This document shows, in pieces, positions 25,896 to 33,984 of a stretch of DNA of 64,000 nucleotides. The stretch's first letter is position 1, and every line of letters starts with the position of its first letter. A model generated the notes under the pieces. It was not told where the DNA came from, searched no databases, and was given only the letters and a program-made list of their open reading frames with translations. The position numbers were made by a program, and so were the translations under genes. This DNA comes from Streptomyces spiroverticillatus (GTDB lineage Bacteria > Actinomycetota > Actinomycetes > Streptomycetales > Streptomycetaceae). The stretch covers positions 310,001 through 374,000 of the forward strand of contig BMUX01000004.1 of NCBI GenBank assembly GCA_014650415.1, read 5' to 3'.

Positions 25896-26560
25896 CCCCT
25901 CCTGGAGCTGAGCCCGCACACCGCCGCCCCGACCGCCCCCGCCAGCAGCACCGCCACCGCGAACGGCACCAGCGGCAGCGGCACCGCGCCCGCGTGCGAG
26001 CCGCCGACCAGGGCGTTCACCGTGAGGCGGGCGGGGGACCCGGCCGTGACCAGGGCAAGCAGTGCGCCGGTGGCGGTCAGAGCGATGCTCCAGCCGGTGC
26101 CGTGCAGCACCGGGCGGCTGCCGAGCGCGCCCACGGCGGTGCCGAGCAGGGCGCAGGTGAGGACGGCCAGAAGGCCGGCCCCGGCGGCGCCGAGCGGGTT
26201 GATCCGTACCTGCCCCTCGGTGTCCGCCCACTTGCTGACCAGCACCACGAACGCGGTGGCCGCGACGCCCAGCGCCGCCGCGCAGCCGAACGCGGTGAGC
26301 AGCGCGGCGAGGTGCGCCCGGGCGGGCGAGGTGGCGGCGGCCGTGACGTGCCTGGCGGCGGGCGGCTCCCCGGTCACGCAGAGTCGGGTGAGCCAGGCGG
26401 CGACGGGGAGGAGGGCGGCCGCGCCGTACCCGAGGGAGTCGAGGACCGGCTGTCCGCCCTGCACGCCGACGGCGACGAAGGCCGCGTAGAGGACCACGGG
26501 GGCGAGCCAGCGCTGCGACCGTGCCAAGAGGGCGATCTGGTAGCGCACGAGGGCGGTCAT
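25892..26560 (-). CDS. ABC exporter membrane subunit
   Basis: 222 residues with about six hydrophobic helices (for example WLAPVVLYAAFVAVGV, LAALLTAFGCAAALGVAA, AVLLAGAVGAAVCGLSS). ATG 26560 overlaps the ATPase stop by 4 bases (ATGA), so the two genes are coupled and form one transporter. No family-specific motif points to a substrate. The C-terminus ends right at a 21-bp repeat. Confidence 0.8.
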   Translation of the reverse strand: MTALVRYQIALLARSQRWLAPVVLYAAFVAVGVQGGQPVLDSLGYGAAALLPVAAWLTRLCVTGEPPAARHVTAAATSPARAHLAALLTAFGCAAALGVAATAFVVLVSKWADTEGQVRINPLGAAGAGLLAVLTCALLGTAVGALGSRPVLHGTGWSIALTATGALLALVTAGSPARLTVNALVGGSHAGAVPLPLVPFAVAVLLAGAVGAAVCGLSSRRG

Positions 26561-27423
26561 GCCTGGTTCCGTTCTGCTGCCCGGGCGGGTTCCGCAGGGG
26601 CCGTGACCGGTGCCACTTCCCTTACGTGCCAAGGAGGTTGGGCCCCGAGCAGTGCGCGAAGCGCCGCGTCGGAGCGCGCGGCGGGGACCGTCAGCACGAC
26701 GGCCCCGTCGGCGTCCGGTGCGCCCGGCAGCCCGGCGGGCAGGGCCGCACCCTGCGGGCCGACGGCGAGAATCCGTACCCGAGGACCCGATTCACCCTCC
26801 TGTGCAGGGGAGTTGACGGCTCGCAGCCCGAGCCCCGCCACCTCGTACGCCACGTCCACCGCCCCCGCCAGGCGGCGCGGGTCGTGGTCGACGTAGGCCA
26901 CGGTCGCCCCGGCGGCGACCCGCTCGGCGACGGCCCGGTCCAGTTCGTCCCGGGCGGCCTCGTCAAGGCCGGTCCAGGCCTCGTCCAGGACCAGCAACTC
27001 CGGTTCCGCCATGAGGGCTTGGGCGACGGCGACCTTCTGGGCGGCGCCCTTGGAGAGTTCGGCGACGGGGGTACGGGCGTGGCCTGCCGCGCCGAAGCGC
27101 TCCAGCCGGGCGAGCGCCTCCTCGCGGGCCCGCGCCCGGCCCAGGCCGTGGATGCGGCCGAGGTGGACGAGGTAGCCGAGCGCGGTCAGCGGCAGCCCTC
27201 CGGGGAAGCGTTCGGGCACGTACGCGACCCGGCCCGGACGCCCCTCGACGCGGCCCTCGGTGGGGGCGTCGGTACCGGCCAGAACCTTCAACAGGGTTGA
27301 TTTCCCTGTCCCGTTGGCCCCTTGGAAGCGGATCAGGGAGCCGGGCCCAAGCTCCAGATCGACGTCCCGCAGGACCCAGTCGCCGCGCAGCCCGTACCGT
27401 CGCCCCACCCGTTCCAGTCTCAC
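26557..27423 (-). CDS. ABC exporter ATP-binding subunit with variant signature
   Basis: 288 residues from GTG 27423. Walker A is FQGANGTGKSTLLKVLAG, Walker B is ELLVLDEAWTGLD, and the switch His lies in AYVDHDPRR. The ABC signature reads LSKGAAQKVAVAQAL instead of LSGGQ-type, a variant known from some exporter ATPases. About 80 residues after the nucleotide domain (RILAVGPQGAALPAGLPG onward) form a C-terminal extension. It is cotranscribed with the permease. Substrate unknown. Confidence 0.87.
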   Translation of the reverse strand: MRLERVGRRYGLRGDWVLRDVDLELGPGSLIRFQGANGTGKSTLLKVLAGTDAPTEGRVEGRPGRVAYVPERFPGGLPLTALGYLVHLGRIHGLGRARAREEALARLERFGAAGHARTPVAELSKGAAQKVAVAQALMAEPELLVLDEAWTGLDEAARDELDRAVAERVAAGATVAYVDHDPRRLAGAVDVAYEVAGLGLRAVNSPAQEGESGPRVRILAVGPQGAALPAGLPGAPDADGAVVLTVPAARSDAALRALLGAQPPWHVREVAPVTAPAEPARAAERNQA

Positions 27424-27435
27424 CCGGGGATCTTC

Positions 27436-28113
27436 TCAGTTCGCGGTCGGCTTCGTCTGGGTCAGCTCGCTGGGCCGTACGATCACGAAGCCCTCGCCCT
27501 GGAGGACGAGCTGCACGGCCTCGCCGGAGCCGCCGCGGATCATCGAGCCGACGGACTGCGAGCGGTGCAGCGAGGTGTTGAGCTGGGCGCTCCAGCCGAC
27601 CACCGCGTCGGTGTCGACGTACACCGGCATGTTCCCGGTGACGGGGATGACGATGGGGTTGCCGTCGCAGATCACGGCGAGCTTGCCGTATCCGGTGAAG
27701 AGGCTGTTGAAGAGGCCGCCGCCGGTCATTCCGGCACCCTTCACCATCTTGATCTCATAACTGAGGGTCGCGTCGAAACAGAGCACGTTGCGGCCGTTGA
27801 CGGTGAGGGCGTCGCCCTGGTCGAGGTCGACGATGAAACAGTTCTGCGCCTCGTGCGCGAACCACGCCTCGCCCTGGCCGCGCACCGCCATCAGCGGCAG
27901 GCCCTCGCCGGTCACGGCGCGCTTGAGCATGCCGCCGATGCCCTGGCCCTTCCGCTCGAACTGGAGGTTTCCGCGGTAGGCGATCATCGAGCCCTGGCGG
28001 GCGTGCATCTCGCCGTTGACGGCGTACTTCACCGACTTCGCGTTCTGGAGGGTCATGCCGGGGACGGTCGCCGGCTGGGCCATGTTCTCGGAGGCAAAAA
28101 TGTCGCTCTTCAT
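27436..28113 (-). CDS. AIM24-family protein
   Basis: 225 residues from ATG 28113, with GAGGA about 8 bases upstream. The AIM24 (TraT-like beta-barrel fold) pattern is visible: SVKYAVNGEMHARQGSMIAYRGNLQFE, GEGLPLMAVRGQGEAWFA, VNGRNVLCFDATLSYEIKMV, GLFNSLFTGYGKLAVICDG and SMIRGGSGEAVQLVLQGEGFVIVRPSE. Bacterial AIM24 proteins are of unknown function, and no signal peptide is seen here. It is divergent from the peptidyl-tRNA hydrolase gene. Confidence 0.88.
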   Translation of the reverse strand: MKSDIFASENMAQPATVPGMTLQNAKSVKYAVNGEMHARQGSMIAYRGNLQFERKGQGIGGMLKRAVTGEGLPLMAVRGQGEAWFAHEAQNCFIVDLDQGDALTVNGRNVLCFDATLSYEIKMVKGAGMTGGGLFNSLFTGYGKLAVICDGNPIVIPVTGNMPVYVDTDAVVGWSAQLNTSLHRSQSVGSMIRGGSGEAVQLVLQGEGFVIVRPSELTQTKPTAN

Positions 28114-28185
28114 GCGGGTCATCCTCGCCCGCCGGGTTTTGGTCCGACAAGGAGCCCGACATCACGCCCTGGCAAACTTGGCCCC

Positions 28186-28923
28186 ATGAGCAGCAACGAC
28201 ACCCCGGACGCAGCGCCCGCGTCCGCCTCCTCCGCCGACGTGCAGTCCGTGTCCGCCGAGCGCGACGCGGCGCCGCAGTTCGTCCTCCCCCTCGTGGTCC
28301 ACATCGAGAAGACGGACCCCCCGGCCCGCACGGACGCCCTGGAGACGGCGGCGCGGGCGGTTCTGACGATCCTGTCCGACGAGCGTGCCCTGGGCGAGGG
28401 CGAGTGGGCCGAGGTCGTGCGGGACTGGCAGGACGCGCGGATCCGCAAGGTGGTGCGGCGGGCGCGCGGCGCGGAGTGGCGCAAGGCGTCGGCGCTGCCG
28501 GGGATCACGGTCACGGGCAAGGCCGCGGAGGTCCGGGTCTTCCCGCCGGTCCCGCTCGACGGCTGGCCCAAGGAGCTGGCCAAGCTCCAGGTGTCGGGCA
28601 CGGACCTGGACGACCCCGAGGAGCCGCACGCCCCGGACCCGGACGTTCCGGTCCTCTGGATGAGCCCGGACCTGGACATGTCGGCGGGCAAGGCGATGGC
28701 CCAGGCCGGTCACGGCGCGCAGCTCGCCTGGTGGGACCTCTCCGACGCGGACCGCACGGCGTGGCGGGACGCGGGCTTCCCGCTGTCCGTCCGTACGGCC
28801 ACGCCCGAGCAGTGGCGGACCCTGACCGCGACCGGCCTGCCGGTGGTCCGGGACGCGGGCTTCACGGAGATCGCGCCGGGCTCGGAGACGGTGATCGCGG
28901 ACCATCCGGCGCTGCGGGGCTGA
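28186..28923 (+). CDS. PTH2-family peptidyl-tRNA hydrolase
   Basis: 245 residues from ATG 28186. An N-terminal Ala/Ser-rich stretch and an unassigned middle precede the PTH2 core MSPDLDMSAGKAMAQAGHGAQLAWW. The KAMAQAGHGA segment corresponds to the Lys-containing helix of archaeal and eukaryotic-type Pth2. WRTLTATGLPVVRDAGFTEIAPGSETV completes the domain. The expected role is cleavage of peptidyl-tRNA or a related ester. Actinobacteria usually also have classical Pth, so this is likely a second enzyme. Confidence 0.82.
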   Translation: MSSNDTPDAAPASASSADVQSVSAERDAAPQFVLPLVVHIEKTDPPARTDALETAARAVLTILSDERALGEGEWAEVVRDWQDARIRKVVRRARGAEWRKASALPGITVTGKAAEVRVFPPVPLDGWPKELAKLQVSGTDLDDPEEPHAPDPDVPVLWMSPDLDMSAGKAMAQAGHGAQLAWWDLSDADRTAWRDAGFPLSVRTATPEQWRTLTATGLPVVRDAGFTEIAPGSETVIADHPALRG

Positions 28924-29064
28924 CCGCGGCCCCGCTACGGGGCGGGCCTGCGCCGTCGCCGACCCGGTCGCCGTCGGCACGCGCATCGACATCCGCGTCG
29001 CCGCCGTCCTGCGCGGCGGGGGCGGTCCGGGGCCGTGATGGCGCCGCCGGTGCCATGTCGCCCG

Positions 29065-30069
29065 TCAGCGCCGGGCCCACTGGGCGGCCAGGACCGTGCC
29101 CTCCTCGATCGCACGGCGGGGCAGGCTCAGGCCGAGTGAGGTCTCCAGGGCGTGGAAGTAGGTCTGGTACTCGTCGAGTTCGGGGTGGTCCAGCTCGGCG
29201 CGGCGGACGGCCCGGTTGAGGAAGTCGAGTTCGCCGTCCGGGCGGTAGGGGGTGCGGCCCCTGTTGTAGTGCAGCAGCTCGATGAGGCCCATGTCGTCGC
29301 CGACCACGCGGTCGTCGCGCGCGTAGGTGAAGCTGTAGACGGCCTTCGCCGACGTCGCGCACAGGTCCACCGTCTCCGTGACGGCCAGGGGCTCGCCTTC
29401 CGGTACGTCGTACGGCCTCTCGTGGTGCAGCACGAACACCCACTCGCCGACCCGCCCGTAGCAGCAGGAGCCCCACTCCTGGTCGAAGCCCCAGGAGTCG
29501 TCCTTCGCGCGCAGCTCCGCCAGGGTGGTCCCGGCGGCGACCTGGCCGGGGTCGGCGCCGAGGCTCACGACCAGTTGCTCCGCGCTGAAGTCGTCGCCCC
29601 GGAAGAAGGACAGGTGCGTGTAGGGGTCCTGCTCGCGCCAGCTTCCGACTATCCAGGCGAAGCCCTCCAGGGGGTCCTTCCCGCACGGCCCGGGCGGCTG
29701 TGCGTCGTCCGTGCCGCCGCCCCGGAACCTGCGGCCCCAGGCGGGGTCGATACGGTCGAGCAGCTCGGCCTGCGCGGAGACCGGGGCGGCCGCGTCCGGG
29801 TCGACGAGCCCGCGGACGGCCTCCTCCGCCGCGAAGTAGAGCACCTCGTCGAGGTCGTCGGTGGCGAAGGCCTCGCTGTACGGGCCGTCCTGGCCGCACA
29901 CGGTGCCGTCGTCGCCCACTACCAGGAGCAGGCCCTCCATCGCGCCCTCGTGGGCCCGGTAGTACCCGGGGTCCGTCGTGGTCCTCGGCAGCATCGACGT
30001 GTCGAGCAGCTCGCAGCGGTCGGCCAGCTCCCGCCACGCCCGGCGGAGTACGTCCTCGGTGATCAACAT
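29065..30069 (-). CDS. Uncharacterised soluble protein, possibly DUF6461-like
   Basis: 334 residues from ATG 30069; a GTG at 30093 or TTG at 30099, near a GGGGG run, are alternatives. No signal or membrane segment is present. The protein seems built from two related parts: a first part with HEGAMEGLLLVVGDDGTVCGQDGP and a second with KDDSWGFDQEWGSCCYGRVGEWVFVLHHERPYDVPEG. The aromatic WGSCCYGRVGEWVFV stretch recalls DUF6461-type Streptomyces proteins, but I hold this loosely. It converges on the peptidyl-tRNA hydrolase gene; the 141 bases between show no strong hairpin. Confidence 0.7.
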   Translation of the reverse strand: MLITEDVLRRAWRELADRCELLDTSMLPRTTTDPGYYRAHEGAMEGLLLVVGDDGTVCGQDGPYSEAFATDDLDEVLYFAAEEAVRGLVDPDAAAPVSAQAELLDRIDPAWGRRFRGGGTDDAQPPGPCGKDPLEGFAWIVGSWREQDPYTHLSFFRGDDFSAEQLVVSLGADPGQVAAGTTLAELRAKDDSWGFDQEWGSCCYGRVGEWVFVLHHERPYDVPEGEPLAVTETVDLCATSAKAVYSFTYARDDRVVGDDMGLIELLHYNRGRTPYRPDGELDFLNRAVRRAELDHPELDEYQTYFHALETSLGLSLPRRAIEEGTVLAAQWARR

Positions 30070-30248
30070 GGCCGTGATTATGTGCGGCGGCACTGACAAC
30101 GCCCCCGGTACCGCCTTCCCCTGAACGTGTCGCGTGCCTCACACGTACCCATGAATGACCGCAAGTGGCTGAAGGATCAAGGTACTTGGCGGTTGATTCG
30201 TTCGCGTACCGCAGCACCACGAACCACGCGCATCCGGGAGACCTGCCC

Positions 30249-31037
30249 ATGCCCCCCGCCCTGTTCAGCCTGTTGCGCCGGATCAACGGCACCGCGCTCA
30301 TCGTCACCGCCCTGGTCGCCACGCTCGCCGCCCTGGCCTTCCCGGTCTGGTCGTACGCGGACCGCTCCGGCACCGGGCAGGCCAACCTCGCGGCGTCGTC
30401 CGTGCCCACCAAGTGGGGGCCGCTGTCGGCCGCCGACCGGGACCTGCTGGTCAAGGTGCGCCTCGCCGGGCTGTGGGAGCTGCCCGCCGGGCAGCAGGCC
30501 ATCGAGCGTGCGCCGAGCCAGTCCATCAAGGCCGCCGGGGACCACCTCGTCGTCGGGCACACCGATCTGGACGCCCGCGCCCGGTCCGTCGCCGCCCAGC
30601 TCGGCGTCGAGCTGCCGAACCAGCCCACGCCCGAACAGCAGGGCTGGCTGCGGGAGTTGACGGCGGCCTCCGGGACGACGTACGAACGCCTCTTCGCGAA
30701 CCTGCTGCGACGCGCCCACGGGAAGGTCTTCGCGGTGATCGCCCAGGTCCGCAACTCCACCCGCAACGCCCTCATTCGGCAGCTCGCGGACGCCGCCAAC
30801 CAGACCGTCCTCGACCACATCACCATGCTGGAGGCCACCGGCCTGGTCGACTTCGACGCCATCGCCAACGAGGCCGCGGGCAACGCCACCGCCTCCCCCA
30901 CCGGCCCTCCCCCGCCGGTGCCCGGCGCCCCCGTCCCGGCGCCCGAGCCGGTCCGCCCGTCGGGCACCCAGACCTTCACCTCGCTGCCCTCCGCGCCGAC
31001 GGTCGGCGACATCGGGAGCCCGGCCGCCCAGCCGTGA
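30249..31037 (+). CDS. Exported DUF4142 protein
   Basis: 262 residues from ATG 30249 (GGGAG eight bases upstream). A signal anchor (GTALIVTALVATLAALAFPV) is followed by the four-helix DUF4142 ferritin-like domain: LSAADRDLLVKVRLAGLWELPAGQQA, DARARSVAAQLGVELPNQP, ERLFANLLRRAHGKVF and NQTVLDHITMLEATGLVDF. The C-terminal 50 residues are Pro/Ala-rich and disordered. DUF4142 proteins are extracytoplasmic and of unknown function. It lies 110 bases upstream of the MNIO gene on the same strand; whether it belongs to that system is open. Confidence 0.85.
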   Translation: MPPALFSLLRRINGTALIVTALVATLAALAFPVWSYADRSGTGQANLAASSVPTKWGPLSAADRDLLVKVRLAGLWELPAGQQAIERAPSQSIKAAGDHLVVGHTDLDARARSVAAQLGVELPNQPTPEQQGWLRELTAASGTTYERLFANLLRRAHGKVFAVIAQVRNSTRNALIRQLADAANQTVLDHITMLEATGLVDFDAIANEAAGNATASPTGPPPPVPGAPVPAPEPVRPSGTQTFTSLPSAPTVGDIGSPAAQP

Positions 31038-31147
31038 CGCCCGGCGCGCCGGAACCTCAAATCAACCTCTGAACGTCCCCCTTACGGGATTCAGCGCCCC
31101 GTGACGGGGCCATGACCCCTGCACAGCACGCACCGAGGGGGACGGAC

Positions 31148-32665
31148 ATGGCACACGAGGACCAGGGAGCACGGCTCGGCGTCGGCATCGGCTGGCGGCC
31201 CGAGATCGCCGACACCGTCGAGGCGCTGCCCGGCATCGACTGGGTGGAGGTGGTGGCGGAGAACATCTGCCCCGGCCACCTCCCCGCCTCCCTCCTGCGC
31301 CTGCGCGAACGCGGCACGAAGGTGATCCCGCACGGCGTCTCGCTGGGCATCGGGGGCGCGGACCGCCCCGACCCGGACCGGCTGGCGTCGCTGGCGGCCC
31401 GCGCCGAGGCGCTGGGTGCGCCGCTGGTCACCGAGCACATCGCGTTCGTACGGGCAGGCGGATCGCTGACCGCGTCCCGCACCCTGGAGGCCGGTCACCT
31501 GCTGCCCGTGCCGCGCACGTGGGACGCGCTGCGGGTGCTGTGCGAGAACGTCCGCATCGCCCAGGACCAGCTCCCGGTGCCGCTGGCGCTGGAGAACATC
31601 GCGGCGCTGATCGCCTGGCCGGGCGAGGAGCTGACGGAGGGCCAGTTCCTGGCGGAGCTGGTGGAGCGTACGGGCGTACGCCTCCTGATCGACGTCGCCA
31701 ACCTGCACACCAACCGCGTCAACCGGGGCGAGGACCCGGCGCGGGCGCTGGACGAGCTGCCGGTCGAGTCGATCGCGTACGTCCATGTCGCGGGCGGCGT
31801 CGAGAAGGACGGCGTGTGGCACGACACGCACGCCCACCCGGTGACGGAACCCGTCCTGGAAGTCCTCGCCGAGCTGCGCTCCCGCGTGTCGCCCCCCGGT
31901 GTCCTGCTGGAACGCGACGAGGACTTCCCCGGCGCGGAGGAACTCGCGGCCGAACTGGACCTGATCCGGGGCGTCCTGGACACGCCGCAGCTCCGGGATG
32001 TCCTGGACACGCCGCAGCTGGTGGGCGCGGGAGCAGCGCCCGCAGCTCGCGCCGCCGGTTCCGGCGCGGGAACCCCGGCCGCAAGTCCCTGCGGAGGAGC
32101 CCTGCCGTCGGCCACCGGGGCAACCCCGCTCGAACCGACCAGTGGCCGTCCCGGCCTCACGGGCGCGGCGGGCACCACGGGCACAGCCGGCGTCACGGGC
32201 ACGGCCGACGACACGGGCACAGCCGGCGTCACAGGCACGGCCGACGTCACGGACCCGGTCCACTCCTCCCGCAGCAGCCTCGCCCTCGCGCAGGCCTCGC
32301 TGCTCGAAGCGCTCGTCGCCGGGGGGCCCGTTCCCGAGGGGTTCGACGGGCCGCGCATCCGGGTGCAGGCGCGGGCGCTCCTCGCCAAGCGGGCCAGGAT
32401 CGTCGCCAAGGTGGCGCCCGAGCTGCCGCGCATCCTGGGCAGCGGCTTCCGGCCCGCGTTCGTCGCGTACGCCCGGCCCCGCCCGCTGCGCGACGGCTAC
32501 CGGCGCGACGCCCTGGACTTCGCCGAGCACGCCCTCGTCCACGCACCCCTCACGCCCGCCCAGCTCCGCGAGCTCACGCACTGGTGGCAGGACCGCACCG
32601 ACGCCCGGCCGCCGTCCCTCACCTCCCGGCTCGTCCGCGCGGCCGCCGCCCTGGTCGGGAGGTGA
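31148..32665 (+). CDS. MNIO (DUF692) peptide-modifying enzyme with fused C-terminal domain
   Basis: 505 residues from ATG 31148 (GAGGGGG six bases upstream). Residues 10-275 are a DUF692 TIM barrel, the multinuclear non-heme iron oxidative (MNIO) enzyme family that modifies Cys or other residues in RiPP precursors (MbnB and TglH are examples). Likely metal ligands: H62 in [12 protein letters not shown]97 in VTEHIAF, E149 in LALENIA, D182 and H187 in [11 protein letters not shown]213 in AYVHVAGG, H228/H230 in [10 protein letters not shown]255 in LLERDED. A linker at 276-370 has a duplicated VLDTPQL and Gly-Thr-Ala repeats. Residues 375-505 form a second, helical domain (SCO6045-like C-terminal type, from memory). 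The gene ends 8 bases before the TIGR04222-type gene with the Cys-rich tail, its probable substrate. Confidence 0.9.
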   Translation: MAHEDQGARLGVGIGWRPEIADTVEALPGIDWVEVVAENICPGHLPASLLRLRERGTKVIPHGVSLGIGGADRPDPDRLASLAARAEALGAPLVTEHIAFVRAGGSLTASRTLEAGHLLPVPRTWDALRVLCENVRIAQDQLPVPLALENIAALIAWPGEELTEGQFLAELVERTGVRLLIDVANLHTNRVNRGEDPARALDELPVESIAYVHVAGGVEKDGVWHDTHAHPVTEPVLEVLAELRSRVSPPGVLLERDEDFPGAEELAAELDLIRGVLDTPQLRDVLDTPQLVGAGAAPAARAAGSGAGTPAASPCGGALPSATGATPLEPTSGRPGLTGAAGTTGTAGVTGTADDTGTAGVTGTADVTDPVHSSRSSLALAQASLLEALVAGGPVPEGFDGPRIRVQARALLAKRARIVAKVAPELPRILGSGFRPAFVAYARPRPLRDGYRRDALDFAEHALVHAPLTPAQLRELTHWWQDRTDARPPSLTSRLVRAAAALVGR

Positions 32666-32673
32666 GGGACGTC

Positions 32674-33750
32674 ATGGGCGAATCGTTCGTCCTCACCTCC
32701 GCCGTCCTCATCCACTGCGCCGTCCTCGCCTCCGGCCTCCCCCTGTGGGCCACCGTGCGTCAGGCGCACCGCCAGCACGGCTTCGGACCGGCCCGCACCC
32801 TCGACCTCATGGAGGGCGCGTTCCTGATCGGCGGTCCCGCCCGCGCCGTGGACACCGCCCTGGTCTCCCTCCAGCAGGACGGGCGGATCAGCATCGGCGG
32901 ACCCGGTGTCGTCGTGGTGCACAACAGCGCGACCAGGGACGCCGTCGAACGCGCCGTGCTCCACGAGTACGAGACGGCTCCCGACGGCTCCCTGGCCGCC
33001 CTGCGCCACGCGGCGATCCGCAACCCGGCGGTGCAGGAGATCGGCGACAGCCTGGCCGCGCGCGGGCTGCTCCTGCCGCCGGCCCAGAGCCGCCGCTGGA
33101 GCGGCTGGGGCGGTTTCCAGGCCGCCATGTGCATGCCCGCCCTCCTGTTCGCCTTGGCAGTCACGGCAATGCAGTTGGGGCGTTCGCGCAGCGGATCCCC
33201 CTTCGTCGACTACGTCCCCTTCATCCTGCTCGTGCTGCCCGCACTCGGCTTCGGCCTGGTGAGCGGCATCCTGTGGTCCCTGCGCGCCAAGCGCAGGGTC
33301 ACCGACCCCGGCCAGGAGTCGCTGCGCGCCTACCGCGCCGACCCGGCGAACGCGCTGACGCTCGCCCAGCAGGTGGCCCTCGGCGGCTTCCGCGTCCTCA
33401 CCGACCCCGTGCTGCGCGCCCACTTCCTCACGGCGGCCCGCCACCGCCCGTCCCACAACCCGACGATGCCGTACGTACCGGTCCCGGTGATGGTCTGGTG
33501 CGCCTCCAACGCTCCGGGCGGCGGCAACCCCGGCGCAGGATGCAGCGGGTCCTCCGGCGGGGGCGGCGGCTGCTCGGGAGGCGGAGGCGGCTGCTCGGGA
33601 GGCGGCGGAGGCGGCTGCTCGGGAGGCGGAGGCGGAAGCTCCTGCTCCGGCGGAGGCGGCGGGGGCGGCGGAGGCAGCAGTTGCGGAGGAGGTGGCGGCG
33701 GCGGAGGCAGCAGTTGCGGAGGTGGCGGCGGCGGCGGAAGCAGCTTCTGA
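32674..33750 (+). CDS. TIGR04222-type membrane protein with Gly/Ser/Cys tail (probable MNIO substrate)
   Basis: 358 residues from ATG 32674, with the ribosome site inside the end of the MNIO gene. The N-terminus has a hydrophobic segment (VLTSAVLIHCAVLASGLPLWA) and a globular part (LDLMEGAFLIGGPARAVDTALVSLQQDGRI) matching the TIGR04222 domain. Two further membrane helices lie near residues 150-200 (ALLFALAVTAMQLG and PFILLVLPALGFGLVSGILW), then ANALTLAQQVALGGFRVLTDP. Residues 290-358 consist only of Gly, Ser, seven Cys (290, 300, 307, 315, 324, 337, 348) and a final Phe. The tail looks like a core peptide fixed to a membrane carrier. Function unknown; coupling to the MNIO gene is the key clue. 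Confidence 0.88.
   Translation: MGESFVLTSAVLIHCAVLASGLPLWATVRQAHRQHGFGPARTLDLMEGAFLIGGPARAVDTALVSLQQDGRISIGGPGVVVVHNSATRDAVERAVLHEYETAPDGSLAALRHAAIRNPAVQEIGDSLAARGLLLPPAQSRRWSGWGGFQAAMCMPALLFALAVTAMQLGRSRSGSPFVDYVPFILLVLPALGFGLVSGILWSLRAKRRVTDPGQESLRAYRADPANALTLAQQVALGGFRVLTDPVLRAHFLTAARHRPSHNPTMPYVPVPVMVWCASNAPGGGNPGAGCSGSSGGGGGCSGGGGGCSGGGGGGCSGGGGGSSCSGGGGGGGGGSSCGGGGGGGGSSCGGGGGGGSSF
33541..33750 (+). repeat. Low-complexity coding repeat for the Gly/Ser/Cys tail
   Basis: GGCGGAGGCGGCTGCTCG-like units recur with varying Gly run length, each interrupted by TGC codons for Cys. The repeat is in frame and kept open to the stop, so it is coding and probably length-variable. Confidence 0.85.
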
Positions 33751-33984
33751 CCCCGCACAAAACCCCGCCCGGACCCGCCCCACCCCGTCCCTCCCCGCCC
33801 GGCCCCGTAGCCCCGAATCCCGTCCCCCGCCCCGTATCACCTCCCACCCCTCCCCTGCCACCCCCGGCCCAAATACCCCACCGCACCGCACATCCCCCCA
33901 CGCACGGTCACGAATCCACAACAGACCGTCCGCATCATGAACACGCCATAGCGACACGGTGTTCTCCTCGCGTAGAACTCCGCC

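Noticed and set aside
28924..29064. Terminator between the PTH2 gene and the leftward hypothetical gene
   Set aside because: The interval is G/C-rich, but I find no stable stem long enough to call.
31096..31112. Terminator before the MNIO gene
   Set aside because: GCCCCGTGACGGGGC gives only a 6-bp stem with a 3-base loop; too small to separate from background in this GC content.
33541..33750. CRISPR-like or pseudogene interpretation of the G-rich repeat
   Set aside because: There are no unique spacers, and the frame is open to a normal stop with ordered Cys codons, so it is a coding tail.
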